Shown here piece after piece: positions 19,810 through 27,707 of a stretch of 39,450 nucleotides of DNA. The stretch is from JBMNQH01 sp050944035 (GTDB lineage Bacteria; Bacillota; Clostridia; Oscillospirales; Oscillospiraceae). The notes below the pieces were generated by a model. That model was not told the origin of the DNA. It searched no databases and was given only the letters and a program-made list of their open reading frames with translations. How positions within the stretch are numbered: position 1 is the first letter of the stretch; every line of letters begins with the position of its first letter. A program made the position numbers and the translations under genes. The DNA is taken from positions 1 through 39,450 of the forward strand of contig JBMNQH010000014.1 of the NCBI GenBank assembly GCA_050944035.1. The letters are read 5' to 3'.

Positions 19810-20256
19810 ATGATACTACATCAAAACAATCGGTTTTACTTCGGTAACATATCATTTTCTCTGCCCGACAACATCTGTCTCTTCAGGCCAGATGAAGTCG
19901 TCTTTAACACCGGATTGGAGTTGATCGCACCTGACAAAAGCTACCGCATTGACATCCATGGCTATGAAAGCGAATTTCCGGGAAAAGGCTTTTTTGAAGA
20001 GATGCTGGAACCCGAAGCGTTCCGCTGGTTGGGTAACGTAACCCCGTTTGTATACCATGGGATCAGTGGATGTTTCCTGTGTTACGAAGGGGGCGAAACA
20101 GCATACTGTGAAATTCTCTTTGACTTACAGCACAGGGAATTCAACATCTTGTCCGTTTTGTTTTATTGTGAAAAGAACAAAATGGACATTGGGACTATGA
20201 TGAAAGGAAAAGCCGCCCAGGATCTGCTGAACAGCTTTCAGGCTGTAATAGAATAA
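19810..20256 (+). CDS. Unrecognised protein under XRE control
   Basis: A 148-residue soluble protein starting MILHQNNRFYFGNISFSLPD, with GAAAGAAGGT before the ATG. It looks like a mixed alpha/beta domain: strands RFYFGNISFSL, SYRIDIHGYES, FVYHGISGCFLCYEGGETAYCEILFDL, then a helical end. No signal peptide or membrane segment. I do not recognise the family. It is divergent from the tandem XRE regulators with the double operator in between, so it is their likely target. A role in phage, plasmid or toxin defence is possible but only a guess. Confidence 0.75.
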   Translation: MILHQNNRFYFGNISFSLPDNICLFRPDEVVFNTGLELIAPDKSYRIDIHGYESEFPGKGFFEEMLEPEAFRWLGNVTPFVYHGISGCFLCYEGGETAYCEILFDLQHREFNILSVLFYCEKNKMDIGTMMKGKAAQDLLNSFQAVIE

Positions 20257-20260
20257 AAAG

Positions 20261-20307
20261 AAAAAGACAGACCGCATGGCGTTTCTTTCCTGCGGTCTGT
20301 CTTTTAT
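20261..20307. terminator. Terminator between converging genes
   Basis: AAAAGACAGACCGCA (about 20262-20276) pairs with TGCGGTCTGTCTTTT (20291-20305). T-runs on both strands; it serves the genes on either side. Confidence 0.88.
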
Positions 20308-20319
20308 TGCCGTTCGGCA

Positions 20320-20598
20320 CTACTCAACATTGAGCGTTTTGAATTTCTGATAAGTTTTATTCGATTCCAGAACCTGATGAATCTGTTCCAGATAGCTGCT
20401 GCCCAGTCCCTTGATTGCAAGCAGTTCTTCGTCGGATGTTCCGGCAAGAACGGACATGGTGTTGATTTCAGCACCACCCAAAAGGTTGACGATCCGGGTG
20501 GGCAAACCTGCCTCTTCAAAAGTCTGGGCATCGAGCAATGCCAACAGATCACGCTTCGTCTTGTTTTCCCTTCTGCGTTTGTACTTACCACGCGCCAT
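20320..20598 (-). CDS. Small basic protein with alpha-CTD/helix-hairpin-helix-like domain
   Basis: A 92-residue protein. The first 16 residues are basic (MARGKYKRRRENKTKRDLLA). Residues 25-80 resemble the C-terminal domain of the RNA polymerase alpha subunit: a helix ending before the AGLPTRIVNLLGGAEINTMS loop, SVLAGTSDEELLAIKGLGSS as the hairpin with GLG, and YLEQIHQVLE. Such a domain binds DNA or other proteins. A freestanding alpha-CTD-like domain is unusual. GAGGGG precedes the ATG. Alternative: a general HhH DNA-binding domain. Confidence 0.7.
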   Translation of the reverse strand: MARGKYKRRRENKTKRDLLALLDAQTFEEAGLPTRIVNLLGGAEINTMSVLAGTSDEELLAIKGLGSSYLEQIHQVLESNKTYQKFKTLNVE

Positions 20599-20765
20599 GA
20601 TGATTTCCCCTCATTTCTTACGATTTTGGGTTGTAGTTCTGTTTCAACACATGGTCCATACAACCCTGCCAAAGTAAAATTACTATTTGATTATACTCCC
20701 ATTCCCTACAATTAGTAAAGAAAAACTTCTTTATTTCTGCTGTTATCTCAGAATCTGTTGAAATA

Positions 20766-21782
20766 TCAGTCGTTTTTTCTTATTTGATTACATGAAATTA
20801 TTGTTCTGTTGTCATATTCTGTGTCACCCCCCTGTGTTTTTCCACGTTCTTTCTCTGGATTGTTGAAACCGCACGCGGAGCCCTGCACCACATGATTCCG
20901 CTCAAACGCCACGCGAATGGCATTTAATACGCGCTTTTTGTCGCCGCTCCAAAGGGGTGCAATCAGGTTTGCCTTTGCGCCGTCTCCCGTCAAGCGGTGG
21001 ATCACCATTTCCGGCGGAAGTCTGCGCACACATCCTTCCAGTATGGCAATATAGCACTCCAATGACAGCACATCAAACGTCCCGGCCCGATATGCCGCGG
21101 CAAGGTCCGTATCCGCGAGTACGTGCAGCAGATGCAGTTTGATACCATCGACGCCGGAGCGGCCAATATATGCCGCAGTATCCCAGATCATATCCTGTGT
21201 TTCCCCGGGCAGCCCGATTATCATATGTGTAATGACTTCGATATCCAGCCCTTTCAGCTTCCGAACCGCCTCATCATAGACAGAAAGGGCATAGCCCCGG
21301 CGGATATATTCAGCAGTCTGCGGATGGATGGTCTGCAATCCCAGTTCCACCCAGATTGGTTTTTGCCTGCGCAGCCGCCCCAGAAGCTGCAAGATCGGGT
21401 CCGGCAGGCAGTCCGGTCGGGTCGCTATGGACAATGCCACCACTTCCGGTTGTTCCAATACGGGCAAAAACATGGCTTCCAGCTGTTCCGGTGCGGCATA
21501 GGTATTGGTAAAGCTTTGAAAATAGGCAATATACTTTGCCTCTCCCCTGATTTTGGCGGCCACCCTGCGCTTTGCCTCTTCCAGTTGCGCATGAATGTCT
21601 CCGCAGGCCGACGCGGCAAAGGCGCCGCCGCCGTCTGCACTGCAAAAGATACAGCCGCGTGTGTCCAATGTCCCGTCGCGGTTTGGGCAGGTCATGCCCC
21701 CGTCCAGCGCCAGTTTATAGACTTTGCAGCCAAACCGCTCCCGCATCGCCTGATTGAAGGCCCGATAATACAGCGCCACCAT
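20766..21782 (-). CDS. Radical SAM protein, TIGR01212/YhcC family
   Basis: A 338-residue protein. It begins YRAFNQAMRERFGCKVYKLA, then LDGGMTCPNRDG and RGCIFCSADGGGAFA, the signature of this family, with the radical SAM cysteines in the C-x9-GCIFC arrangement. Further marks are VWVELGLQTIHPQTAEYI-like text and VITHMIIGLPGET. The role of the YhcC family is not firmly known; some members are linked to sulfur or tRNA chemistry. About 25 residues after GFNNPEKERGK are an unrelated polar tail. It is the second gene after the transporter, 27 bases apart. Confidence 0.88.
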   Translation of the reverse strand: MVALYYRAFNQAMRERFGCKVYKLALDGGMTCPNRDGTLDTRGCIFCSADGGGAFAASACGDIHAQLEEAKRRVAAKIRGEAKYIAYFQSFTNTYAAPEQLEAMFLPVLEQPEVVALSIATRPDCLPDPILQLLGRLRRQKPIWVELGLQTIHPQTAEYIRRGYALSVYDEAVRKLKGLDIEVITHMIIGLPGETQDMIWDTAAYIGRSGVDGIKLHLLHVLADTDLAAAYRAGTFDVLSLECYIAILEGCVRRLPPEMVIHRLTGDGAKANLIAPLWSGDKKRVLNAIRVAFERNHVVQGSACGFNNPEKERGKTQGGDTEYDNRTIISCNQIRKND

Positions 21783-21809
21783 CTCCCATCTTTGGTATGT
21801 ATTTTGAAG

Positions 21810-23075
21810 TTATGCCCAGACAAACCAGCAATAGAAATAACCACACAACACAGCGGTCAGAGTAAACGGCACGCCAATCCGCAAAAACGCTTTGGTCGGA
21901 ACGGTATATCCATTTTTCTGTAAAATTCCAATGGTTGCGATATTGGCCGACGCACCGATCGGCGTCAGATTTCCGCCGAGCGTCGACCCCGTTAGCAAAC
22001 CAAAATACAGAACATAGGGTTCACATCCCATCAGAGAGGCAATCCCACTGATAACCGGAAGCATCGTTGCAACATAGGGAATGTTGTCAATAAAGGCAGA
22101 AAGCAGAACGGAACCCCAGACAATCAGCGTATACATCAGAAACAGATTGTCTCCGCCGGCTCTGACAAACCATTTGCTGACTGCGGCAATAACCCCGGCC
22201 TCATTGATTCCCTCGATCACAACAAACAGTCCGGCGAGCAGGAATAAGGTTGCATAGTCAATTTCTCTCAGTATCTTCCAGGTAAAGCTTCGATCTCCGC
22301 CTTTGAGCAGCAGCCGGAGGACTCCGATCAGACAAAGTCCGAGACAGATAAGGCCATTTGTCAGAGCCGGTTTGCTGGGAAGAAAGGAAGCGGCAATCAG
22401 AAGCAGGACATTGGAAAGCAAAAGGACGGTCGGAAAAAAGTCTGTCACTTCCGTCATTTCCCCGGCTTGGACAGCGGCCTTGTCTTTCCGGAACAGAAAG
22501 AGGATCACCGGAATGGTGGCCAACGCACCAAGCTCCACCGCCCAGAAAATACTGATTTTGCCATTCAGGAAGAAGAAATCCATAAAATCCATATTGGCAT
22601 AGCCGCCCAGCAAGATGGAAGTGGTATCTCCAACCAATGTGGCCGCTCCCTGTAAATTGGAGGAAACCGAAATGGAAATCAGCATACCGACCGGGGAAAT
22701 GTCCAGCTTTTTGGCGATGGCAAGCCCAACCGGTGCAATCATCAAAACTGTAGCGACATTGTCCACAAATGCGGAAACAATGCCGGCAAACAACGACATG
22801 ACCACGATGACCCATCTTACATTGGGACATCGTTGCAAAAGATAATCTGCCATCCGATTCGGCATTTTGGATTCAATGAACAGCCCCACGGTTCCCATGG
22901 TTCCGGCCAGCATCATCAGCACATTCCAGTCAATGGCATCGACCACTTTGGACACCGGCAAAATTCCAAGCAGGACAAACAGGACGGCGGCACTGACCGC
23001 AATCAGCGGTCTTTTCCTGCTGAACACAATCATCAGCACATAGGTAAGAAAAAACAAAAGCAACGCCAGATACAT
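21810..23075 (-). CDS. SLC13/ArsB-type ion transporter
   Basis: A 421-residue membrane protein with about 11 hydrophobic segments. It has the duplicated layout of the ion transporter superfamily: VDNVATVLMIAPVGLAIAKK and, in the second half, FIDNIPYVATMLPVISGIAS (the paired DN motifs), plus SNLQGAATLVGDTTSILLGG and LTGSTLGGNLTPIGASANIA (the paired re-entrant loops). The substrate could be an anion (citrate, arsenite, sulfate) or sodium ions. Ribosome binding site AAAGGGGTG. A terminator-bearing leader precedes it, so it is probably ligand-controlled. Confidence 0.88.
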   Translation of the reverse strand: MYLALLLFFLTYVLMIVFSRKRPLIAVSAAVLFVLLGILPVSKVVDAIDWNVLMMLAGTMGTVGLFIESKMPNRMADYLLQRCPNVRWVIVVMSLFAGIVSAFVDNVATVLMIAPVGLAIAKKLDISPVGMLISISVSSNLQGAATLVGDTTSILLGGYANMDFMDFFFLNGKISIFWAVELGALATIPVILFLFRKDKAAVQAGEMTEVTDFFPTVLLLSNVLLLIAASFLPSKPALTNGLICLGLCLIGVLRLLLKGGDRSFTWKILREIDYATLFLLAGLFVVIEGINEAGVIAAVSKWFVRAGGDNLFLMYTLIVWGSVLLSAFIDNIPYVATMLPVISGIASLMGCEPYVLYFGLLTGSTLGGNLTPIGASANIATIGILQKNGYTVPTKAFLRIGVPFTLTAVLCGYFYCWFVWA

Positions 23076-23095
23076 ATCGCAACACCCCTTTGATG

Positions 23096-23262
23096 CAATA
23101 AAAAAGACTCCTATTGCATAAGAACCCCCTTACACAATAAAAGTCTTGCTGTTTCTCATACAAAATGGATGGAATCACGGAACGCATACCGAAAAGGTTT
23201 GCAGGTTCCAGTTACTTCCTTTTATCGGAGGGGATTGTATCACAGATATAGAATCTTTGCAA
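23096..23262 (-). promoter_or_regulatory. Promoter, structured leader and attenuator of the transporter gene
   Basis: Promoter TTGCAA (23262-23257) and TACAAT (23239-23234), spacer 17. The leader first folds as one long helix with two internal loops: GGAA/TTCC (23219-23216 with 23174-23171), GGAAC/GTTCC (23209-23205 with 23183-23179) and ACC/GGT (23198-23196 with 23190-23188) closed by TTTTC. It ends with a terminator: AAGACT (23147-23142) with AGTCTT (23109-23104), inner TATTG/CAATA, then TTTTTT. The start codon is 29 bases further on. This is a riboswitch-type arrangement; I could not match a known class. Confidence 0.6.
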
Positions 23263-23360
23263 GCGGGGTGCTCTTCTTCCCGTCCGATTTTCTGACAGGT
23301 ATGGGAATATCCCGAAACTTTTTTCTATATTTTCCAGTTTTGATTCTGCATTGCACAAAG

Positions 23361-23419
23361 TTGACAATACAATTGTGGAATGTTATATTCACATTAACAT
23401 TACTATATATAATATAGTA
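23361..23419 (+). promoter_or_regulatory. TetR gene promoter with palindromic operator
   Basis: TTGACA (23361-23366) and TATATT (23384-23389), spacer 17. The near-palindrome TACTATATATAATATAGTA (23401-23419) lies just past the -10, a good place for autorepression by the TetR-type product. Confidence 0.65.
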
Positions 23420-23481
23420 TCAGAAAAAGCATTCAAACACACGAATCATTATCAACGAATCCCACTACGCGAGGTACGCAT

Positions 23482-24048
23482 ATGTCTGCTAATACAACCA
23501 AAAGATTGCTGGCTGCTTCCTTAAAACAATTGCTGACCAAAAAGACGCTGGATAAAATTACGGTAAAGGATATTACCGATCACTGCGGAGTCAATCGTCA
23601 GACCTTTTACTATCATTTTCAGGATGTCTATGCGTTGCTGGAATGGATCTTTGAGGAAGAATTGGAGAAAGCAATCAAAGACCATACGGATTACGCCTCA
23701 TGGAAAGAGGCCTTTCGGGATGTATTTTCCATGTTGCTGGAAAACCGCACTCTTGTCTTAAACGCTTATCACTCGGTCAACATCAAAATATTACGAAAAT
23801 ATTTAATAAAAACGGTAAGACCAATTATTGCACCTCTGGTAGATGCGTTCATTGGGGACACCCCGATCTGTGAGGAAGATCGGCAATTTATCGTGGACAT
23901 TTATACATTTGGTTTAATTGGAATAGCTTTGAATTGGATCGACAACAACATGGAGCTGGAATATGCAACATCGCTGGACAAATTCTTCCAACTGATTGAC
24001 GGCAGCACAGAATATGTTGTGAAAAAATTTTCTCAACAGAAAAACTAG
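23482..24048 (+). CDS. TetR-family regulator
   Basis: A 188-residue protein. The N-terminal HTH is standard: RLLAASLKQLLTKKTLDKIT, VKDITDHCGVNRQTFYYHFQ, then DVYALLEWIFEEELEKAI. The C-terminal helical domain resembles the DhaS-like TetR_C_8 type. The start has GAGGT upstream. The gene is followed by a terminator, then the radical SAM/MMPL operon, which it probably controls. Ligand unknown; lipophilic compounds are typical where MMPL pumps are the target. Confidence 0.9.
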   Translation: MSANTTKRLLAASLKQLLTKKTLDKITVKDITDHCGVNRQTFYYHFQDVYALLEWIFEEELEKAIKDHTDYASWKEAFRDVFSMLLENRTLVLNAYHSVNIKILRKYLIKTVRPIIAPLVDAFIGDTPICEEDRQFIVDIYTFGLIGIALNWIDNNMELEYATSLDKFFQLIDGSTEYVVKKFSQQKN

Positions 24049-24080
24049 ACAATTGAAGCCATCTGTCAAAAATTTTGACA

Positions 24081-24124
24081 AAAAGGGGCCTCTGTTCAAA
24101 ATTTGAACAGAGGCCCCTTTTTGT
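24081..24124. terminator. Terminator after TetR gene
   Basis: AAAAGGGGCCTCTGTTCAAA (24081-24100) pairs with TTTGAACAGAGGCCCCTTTT (24102-24121). A very strong hairpin with T-runs both ways. Confidence 0.92.
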
Positions 24125-24202
24125 CTATACCACTTTGTTTCAAATTGTGTTTCAATAAATGTGAAATATAACAACCACTGCTGTAGAAAGGACGATAGAG
24201 AT

Positions 24203-25576
24203 ATGAGTCTTAGCAGTTCTATGAAGAAATTCGGTGCTATCAAAGCATACGAATATTTAGACAAAGACCCGGACAAAAACATACCAAAACTTTTGAACTG
24301 GGCTGAAAAAATCGTCCCAAAAGGGGATTTTTCCAATCAGATTGCAGCGTTTCACCGCGTCATCGATCAACCGGACAACAACTGGTACCAATTGATTCGA
24401 AGCCTCTGGACCGATATTGACGACGAGGTGCGCAAGACCCTGTTTCAAAACTTCATTCTCAATGCAAATTTTGATTGGGCAGCCAAACGTCGGGCAGCAA
24501 TGGAACAGTATGGATGCAATATTCCATGGGCCATTCTTCTGGATCCCACCTCAGCTTGCAACCTTCACTGTACCGGCTGTTGGGCTGCGGAGTATGGAAA
24601 CCGCTTGAATCTGTCCTTTGATGAAATGGATGCCATCATAGAACAAGGCAAAGAACTGGGCATCTGTATGTACATCTATACCGGTGGTGAACCGCTGATG
24701 CGAAAGAAAGACTTAATCGCACTTTGCAACAAACACAACGACTGCATCTTCCTCTCTTTCACCAATGCAACCTTGATTGATGAGGAATTTGCAGAAGAGC
24801 TGCTCCGCGTGCGCAATTTCATTCCTGCAATCAGCATCGAAGGGTTTGAAGCGGTCACGGATAACCGCCGTGGCAATGGCACGTATCAAAAGGTCATTCG
24901 GGCAATGGAAATTCTAAAAGAGAAAAAGCTCCCGTTTGGGGTTTCCTGCTGCTATACCAGCCGGAATTTTGACTCCATCAGCTCTGAAGATTTCTTCGAT
25001 CAATTGATCGACTGGGGTGCCAAGTTCGCCTGGTTCTTCCATTACATGCCGGTTGGCAATGATGCCGTCATGGAGCTGTTACCCACTCCGCATCAACGCG
25101 AAATGATGTATCAGAGAATTCGTGCATACCGCAAAACGAAGCCCATCTTTACACTGGACTTTCAGAATGACGGCGAATATGTTGGCGGCTGTATTGCCGG
25201 TGGCAAAAACTATCTGCACATCAATCCCAACGGCGACATTGAGCCCTGTGTATTCATTCACTACTCGGATTCCAACATTCGGGAAAAAACCCTGCTGGAA
25301 GCACTGCGCTCTCCACTGTTTATGGCATACCATGACGGACAGCCTTTCAACGACAATCCCCTTCGCCCGTGTCCTATGCTCGAAAATCCTGACAAACTAC
25401 AGGAAATGGTTAGAAAAAGTGGTGCACATACAACTGATCTTCAGTCTCCGGAACCTGTGGAGCACCTTTGCGAGAAATGCAAAGCATATGCGGCAGACTG
25501 GGCACCAACGGCTGACCGCTTGTGGAAAGCTCCCCGGAGCCCGGAACGCTGTCAGGACTGTAAGGAGGTCTCATAA
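24203..25576 (+). CDS. Radical SAM protein with SPASM-like C-terminus
   Basis: A 457-residue protein. I chose ATG 24203 (MSLSSSMKKFGAIKAYEYLD) over the upstream ATG because GAAAGGACGATAGAG fits. After a 105-residue helical N-terminal part comes DPTSACNLHCTGCWAAEYGN with the CxxxCxxC cluster motif, then YIYTGGEPLMRKKDLI and PAISIEGFEAVTDNRRGNGT. The C-terminal third has further cysteines: GGCIAGGKNYLHINPNGDIE, PCVFIHYSDSN, RPCPML, CEKCKAYAADW and CQDC, a SPASM-like auxiliary-cluster region. The substrate is unknown; peptide, lipid or sugar are possible. It is the first gene of an operon with an MMPL exporter. Confidence 0.88.
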   Translation: MSLSSSMKKFGAIKAYEYLDKDPDKNIPKLLNWAEKIVPKGDFSNQIAAFHRVIDQPDNNWYQLIRSLWTDIDDEVRKTLFQNFILNANFDWAAKRRAAMEQYGCNIPWAILLDPTSACNLHCTGCWAAEYGNRLNLSFDEMDAIIEQGKELGICMYIYTGGEPLMRKKDLIALCNKHNDCIFLSFTNATLIDEEFAEELLRVRNFIPAISIEGFEAVTDNRRGNGTYQKVIRAMEILKEKKLPFGVSCCYTSRNFDSISSEDFFDQLIDWGAKFAWFFHYMPVGNDAVMELLPTPHQREMMYQRIRAYRKTKPIFTLDFQNDGEYVGGCIAGGKNYLHINPNGDIEPCVFIHYSDSNIREKTLLEALRSPLFMAYHDGQPFNDNPLRPCPMLENPDKLQEMVRKSGAHTTDLQSPEPVEHLCEKCKAYAADWAPTADRLWKAPRSPERCQDCKEVS

Positions 25577-25607
25577 TCATGTATTGCAGAATGGAGGGAT
25601 CTGAAAC

Positions 25608-27707
25608 ATGATCCGATTCGGCAAAGCGGTTGTTAAACACCATATCCTTATTTTAATTCTTTCTGTCCTACTGTTGATTCCGTCCGTTATCGGGATGGCT
25701 TGCACCAGAATCAATTACGATATGCTGGATTATCTACCGAAGGATATCGATACGTTTGTGGGGCAGGATATTCTTCTAAAAGACTTCGGAAAAGGTGCAT
25801 TTTCTTTCATTATTGTAGAAGGAATGGAGGATCAAGATATCTCCGCTCTGAAAGAAAAACTTGAACAGATCGATCATGTAGAAAGCATTCTCTGGTATGA
25901 CAGCCTTCTGGATCCCTCTGTCCCCAAAGAACTGCTTCCAGAAAAATATTACAATGCTTTTAACACAGAGAAGGCCACGATGATGGCAGTATTCTTTGAT
26001 ACTTCTACCTCTGCCGACGAAACCATGCACGCAATTACTGAAATTCGTAACATTGCCGGAAAGCAATGCTTCGTCTCTGGTATGTCCGCATTGGTTACAG
26101 ACTTGAAAGCACTATGTGAACGGGAAGAACCTATTTATGTCGGTTTGGCCGTTGCCTGTTCCTGTGCCATCATGGTGTTGCTCCTGGACTCCTGGCTGAT
26201 TCCCTTTGTATTTTTGATCAGCATCGGCATGGCCATTTTGCTGAATCTGGGATCCAACTATTTTCTTGGTGAAATCTCCTATATCACGAAGGCGCTGGCT
26301 GCCGTCCTGCAATTGGGTGTCACCATGGATTATTCTATTTTTCTCTGGCACTTCTATTGCGACAAACGACAGCAGTATCCCAACAAAGAGGAGGCAATGG
26401 CACATGCCATCGCGGGAACGGTTGTATCCGTCACCGGCAGTTCCATCACAACCATTGCGGGGTTCATTGCACTGTGCTTCATGAGCTATACCATGGGGAA
26501 AGACCTGGGCATTGTAATGGCGAAAGGCGTTCTGTTTGGCGTGCTTGGCAGCGTCACTACCCTGCCGGCGCTGATTCTTCTGCTGGATAAACCCCTGCAA
26601 AGGACACGGCACAGATCCCTGATCCCCAATATGCACAAACTTGCCGGCCGCATTACCAAGCATGCCTGGATTTTCCTGGTGCTCTTTGCACTGCTGATCA
26701 CACCGGCTTTTATTGGCTATCATCGGACAGCGGTATTTTACGACTTTTCCAGTCTTTTCTCCCATGACTCCGCCAGTGACATCCCATTTTTAACTGCAAA
26801 TGAGAAACTCAGCGATTACTTCGATGTCTCATCTACCCACATGATTCTGGTCGATTCTTCGCTTCCTCCAAAAGAGGCCAAGGAAATGATGCAGGAAATC
26901 GACAACGTAGACGGTGTGCAGTATACATTGGGAATGGACTCCATTGTTGGCAGTATGATTCCGCAGGAAGTGTTGCCAAACAGTCTGACTGAGATTTTGA
27001 AAAGTGACCGATATCAACTGATGCTGGTCAATTCTTCCCTTGCAGTCTCTACTGACGCATGCAACCAACAAATCGACAAAATCAATACTATTATAAAACA
27101 ATACGACTCAAATGGCTTGTTGATCGGTGAAGGTCCTTGTACCAAGGATTTAATAGAAATTACTGACCACGACTTTTCCGTTGTTACCGCTATTTCCATT
27201 GCTGCAATCTTCGTTATCATCGCTTTGGTTTTGAAGAGCATAACATTGCCCTTTATCCTCGTTGCCGTAATTGAACTTGCAGTATTCATCAATCTCGGCA
27301 TCCCATACTATACCGGCACTTCCCTGTTTTTTATCACGCCGATTTGTATCAGTACAATCCAATTGGGTTCAACGGTCGACTATGCCATTCTGATGACAAC
27401 CCGTTACAAGAAACGGCGTGCGGAAGGCAAAGGCAAGCAGGAATCTGTTTCCTACGCATTGGAAGCCGCGCTCCCCTCCGTTCTGGTCAGCGCCTGTGGC
27501 TTTTTTGCCGCCACCTTTGGTGTGGGTTTGTACTCAGATGTCGGCATCATCAGCTCGATGTGCAATCTCATGGCACGCGGCGCAATCATCAGTATGTTCA
27601 GCGTTGCACTGGTTTTGCCATCCATGTTTATGTTGCTGGATCAGATTATCTGTGCAACCAGCATTGGATTCCGACCAAAAAAACAGCAAAAGGAGAGTTT
27701 GACATGA
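25608..27707 (+). CDS. MMPL/RND-family exporter
   Basis: A 699-residue membrane protein with the twofold RND layout of MMPL exporters: one N-terminal membrane helix (ILILILSVLLLIPSVIGMAC), an external domain (about 35-165), five helices (165-330), another helix near 355, a second external domain (380-520), and five more helices (525-690). The conserved GVTMDYSIFLWHFYCDKR and STVDYAILMTTRYKKRRAEG segments carry the Asp/Tyr proton-relay residues of MMPL proteins. GGAGGG precedes the ATG. MMPL exporters move lipids or hydrophobic compounds; here the cargo is unknown. Confidence 0.92.
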   Translation: MIRFGKAVVKHHILILILSVLLLIPSVIGMACTRINYDMLDYLPKDIDTFVGQDILLKDFGKGAFSFIIVEGMEDQDISALKEKLEQIDHVESILWYDSLLDPSVPKELLPEKYYNAFNTEKATMMAVFFDTSTSADETMHAITEIRNIAGKQCFVSGMSALVTDLKALCEREEPIYVGLAVACSCAIMVLLLDSWLIPFVFLISIGMAILLNLGSNYFLGEISYITKALAAVLQLGVTMDYSIFLWHFYCDKRQQYPNKEEAMAHAIAGTVVSVTGSSITTIAGFIALCFMSYTMGKDLGIVMAKGVLFGVLGSVTTLPALILLLDKPLQRTRHRSLIPNMHKLAGRITKHAWIFLVLFALLITPAFIGYHRTAVFYDFSSLFSHDSASDIPFLTANEKLSDYFDVSSTHMILVDSSLPPKEAKEMMQEIDNVDGVQYTLGMDSIVGSMIPQEVLPNSLTEILKSDRYQLMLVNSSLAVSTDACNQQIDKINTIIKQYDSNGLLIGEGPCTKDLIEITDHDFSVVTAISIAAIFVIIALVLKSITLPFILVAVIELAVFINLGIPYYTGTSLFFITPICISTIQLGSTVDYAILMTTRYKKRRAEGKGKQESVSYALEAALPSVLVSACGFFAATFGVGLYSDVGIISSMCNLMARGAIISMFSVALVLPSMFMLLDQIICATSIGFRPKKQQKESLT

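Noticed and set aside
26112..26765. 217-codon minus-strand frame
   Set aside because: Antisense shadow of the MMPL exporter gene.
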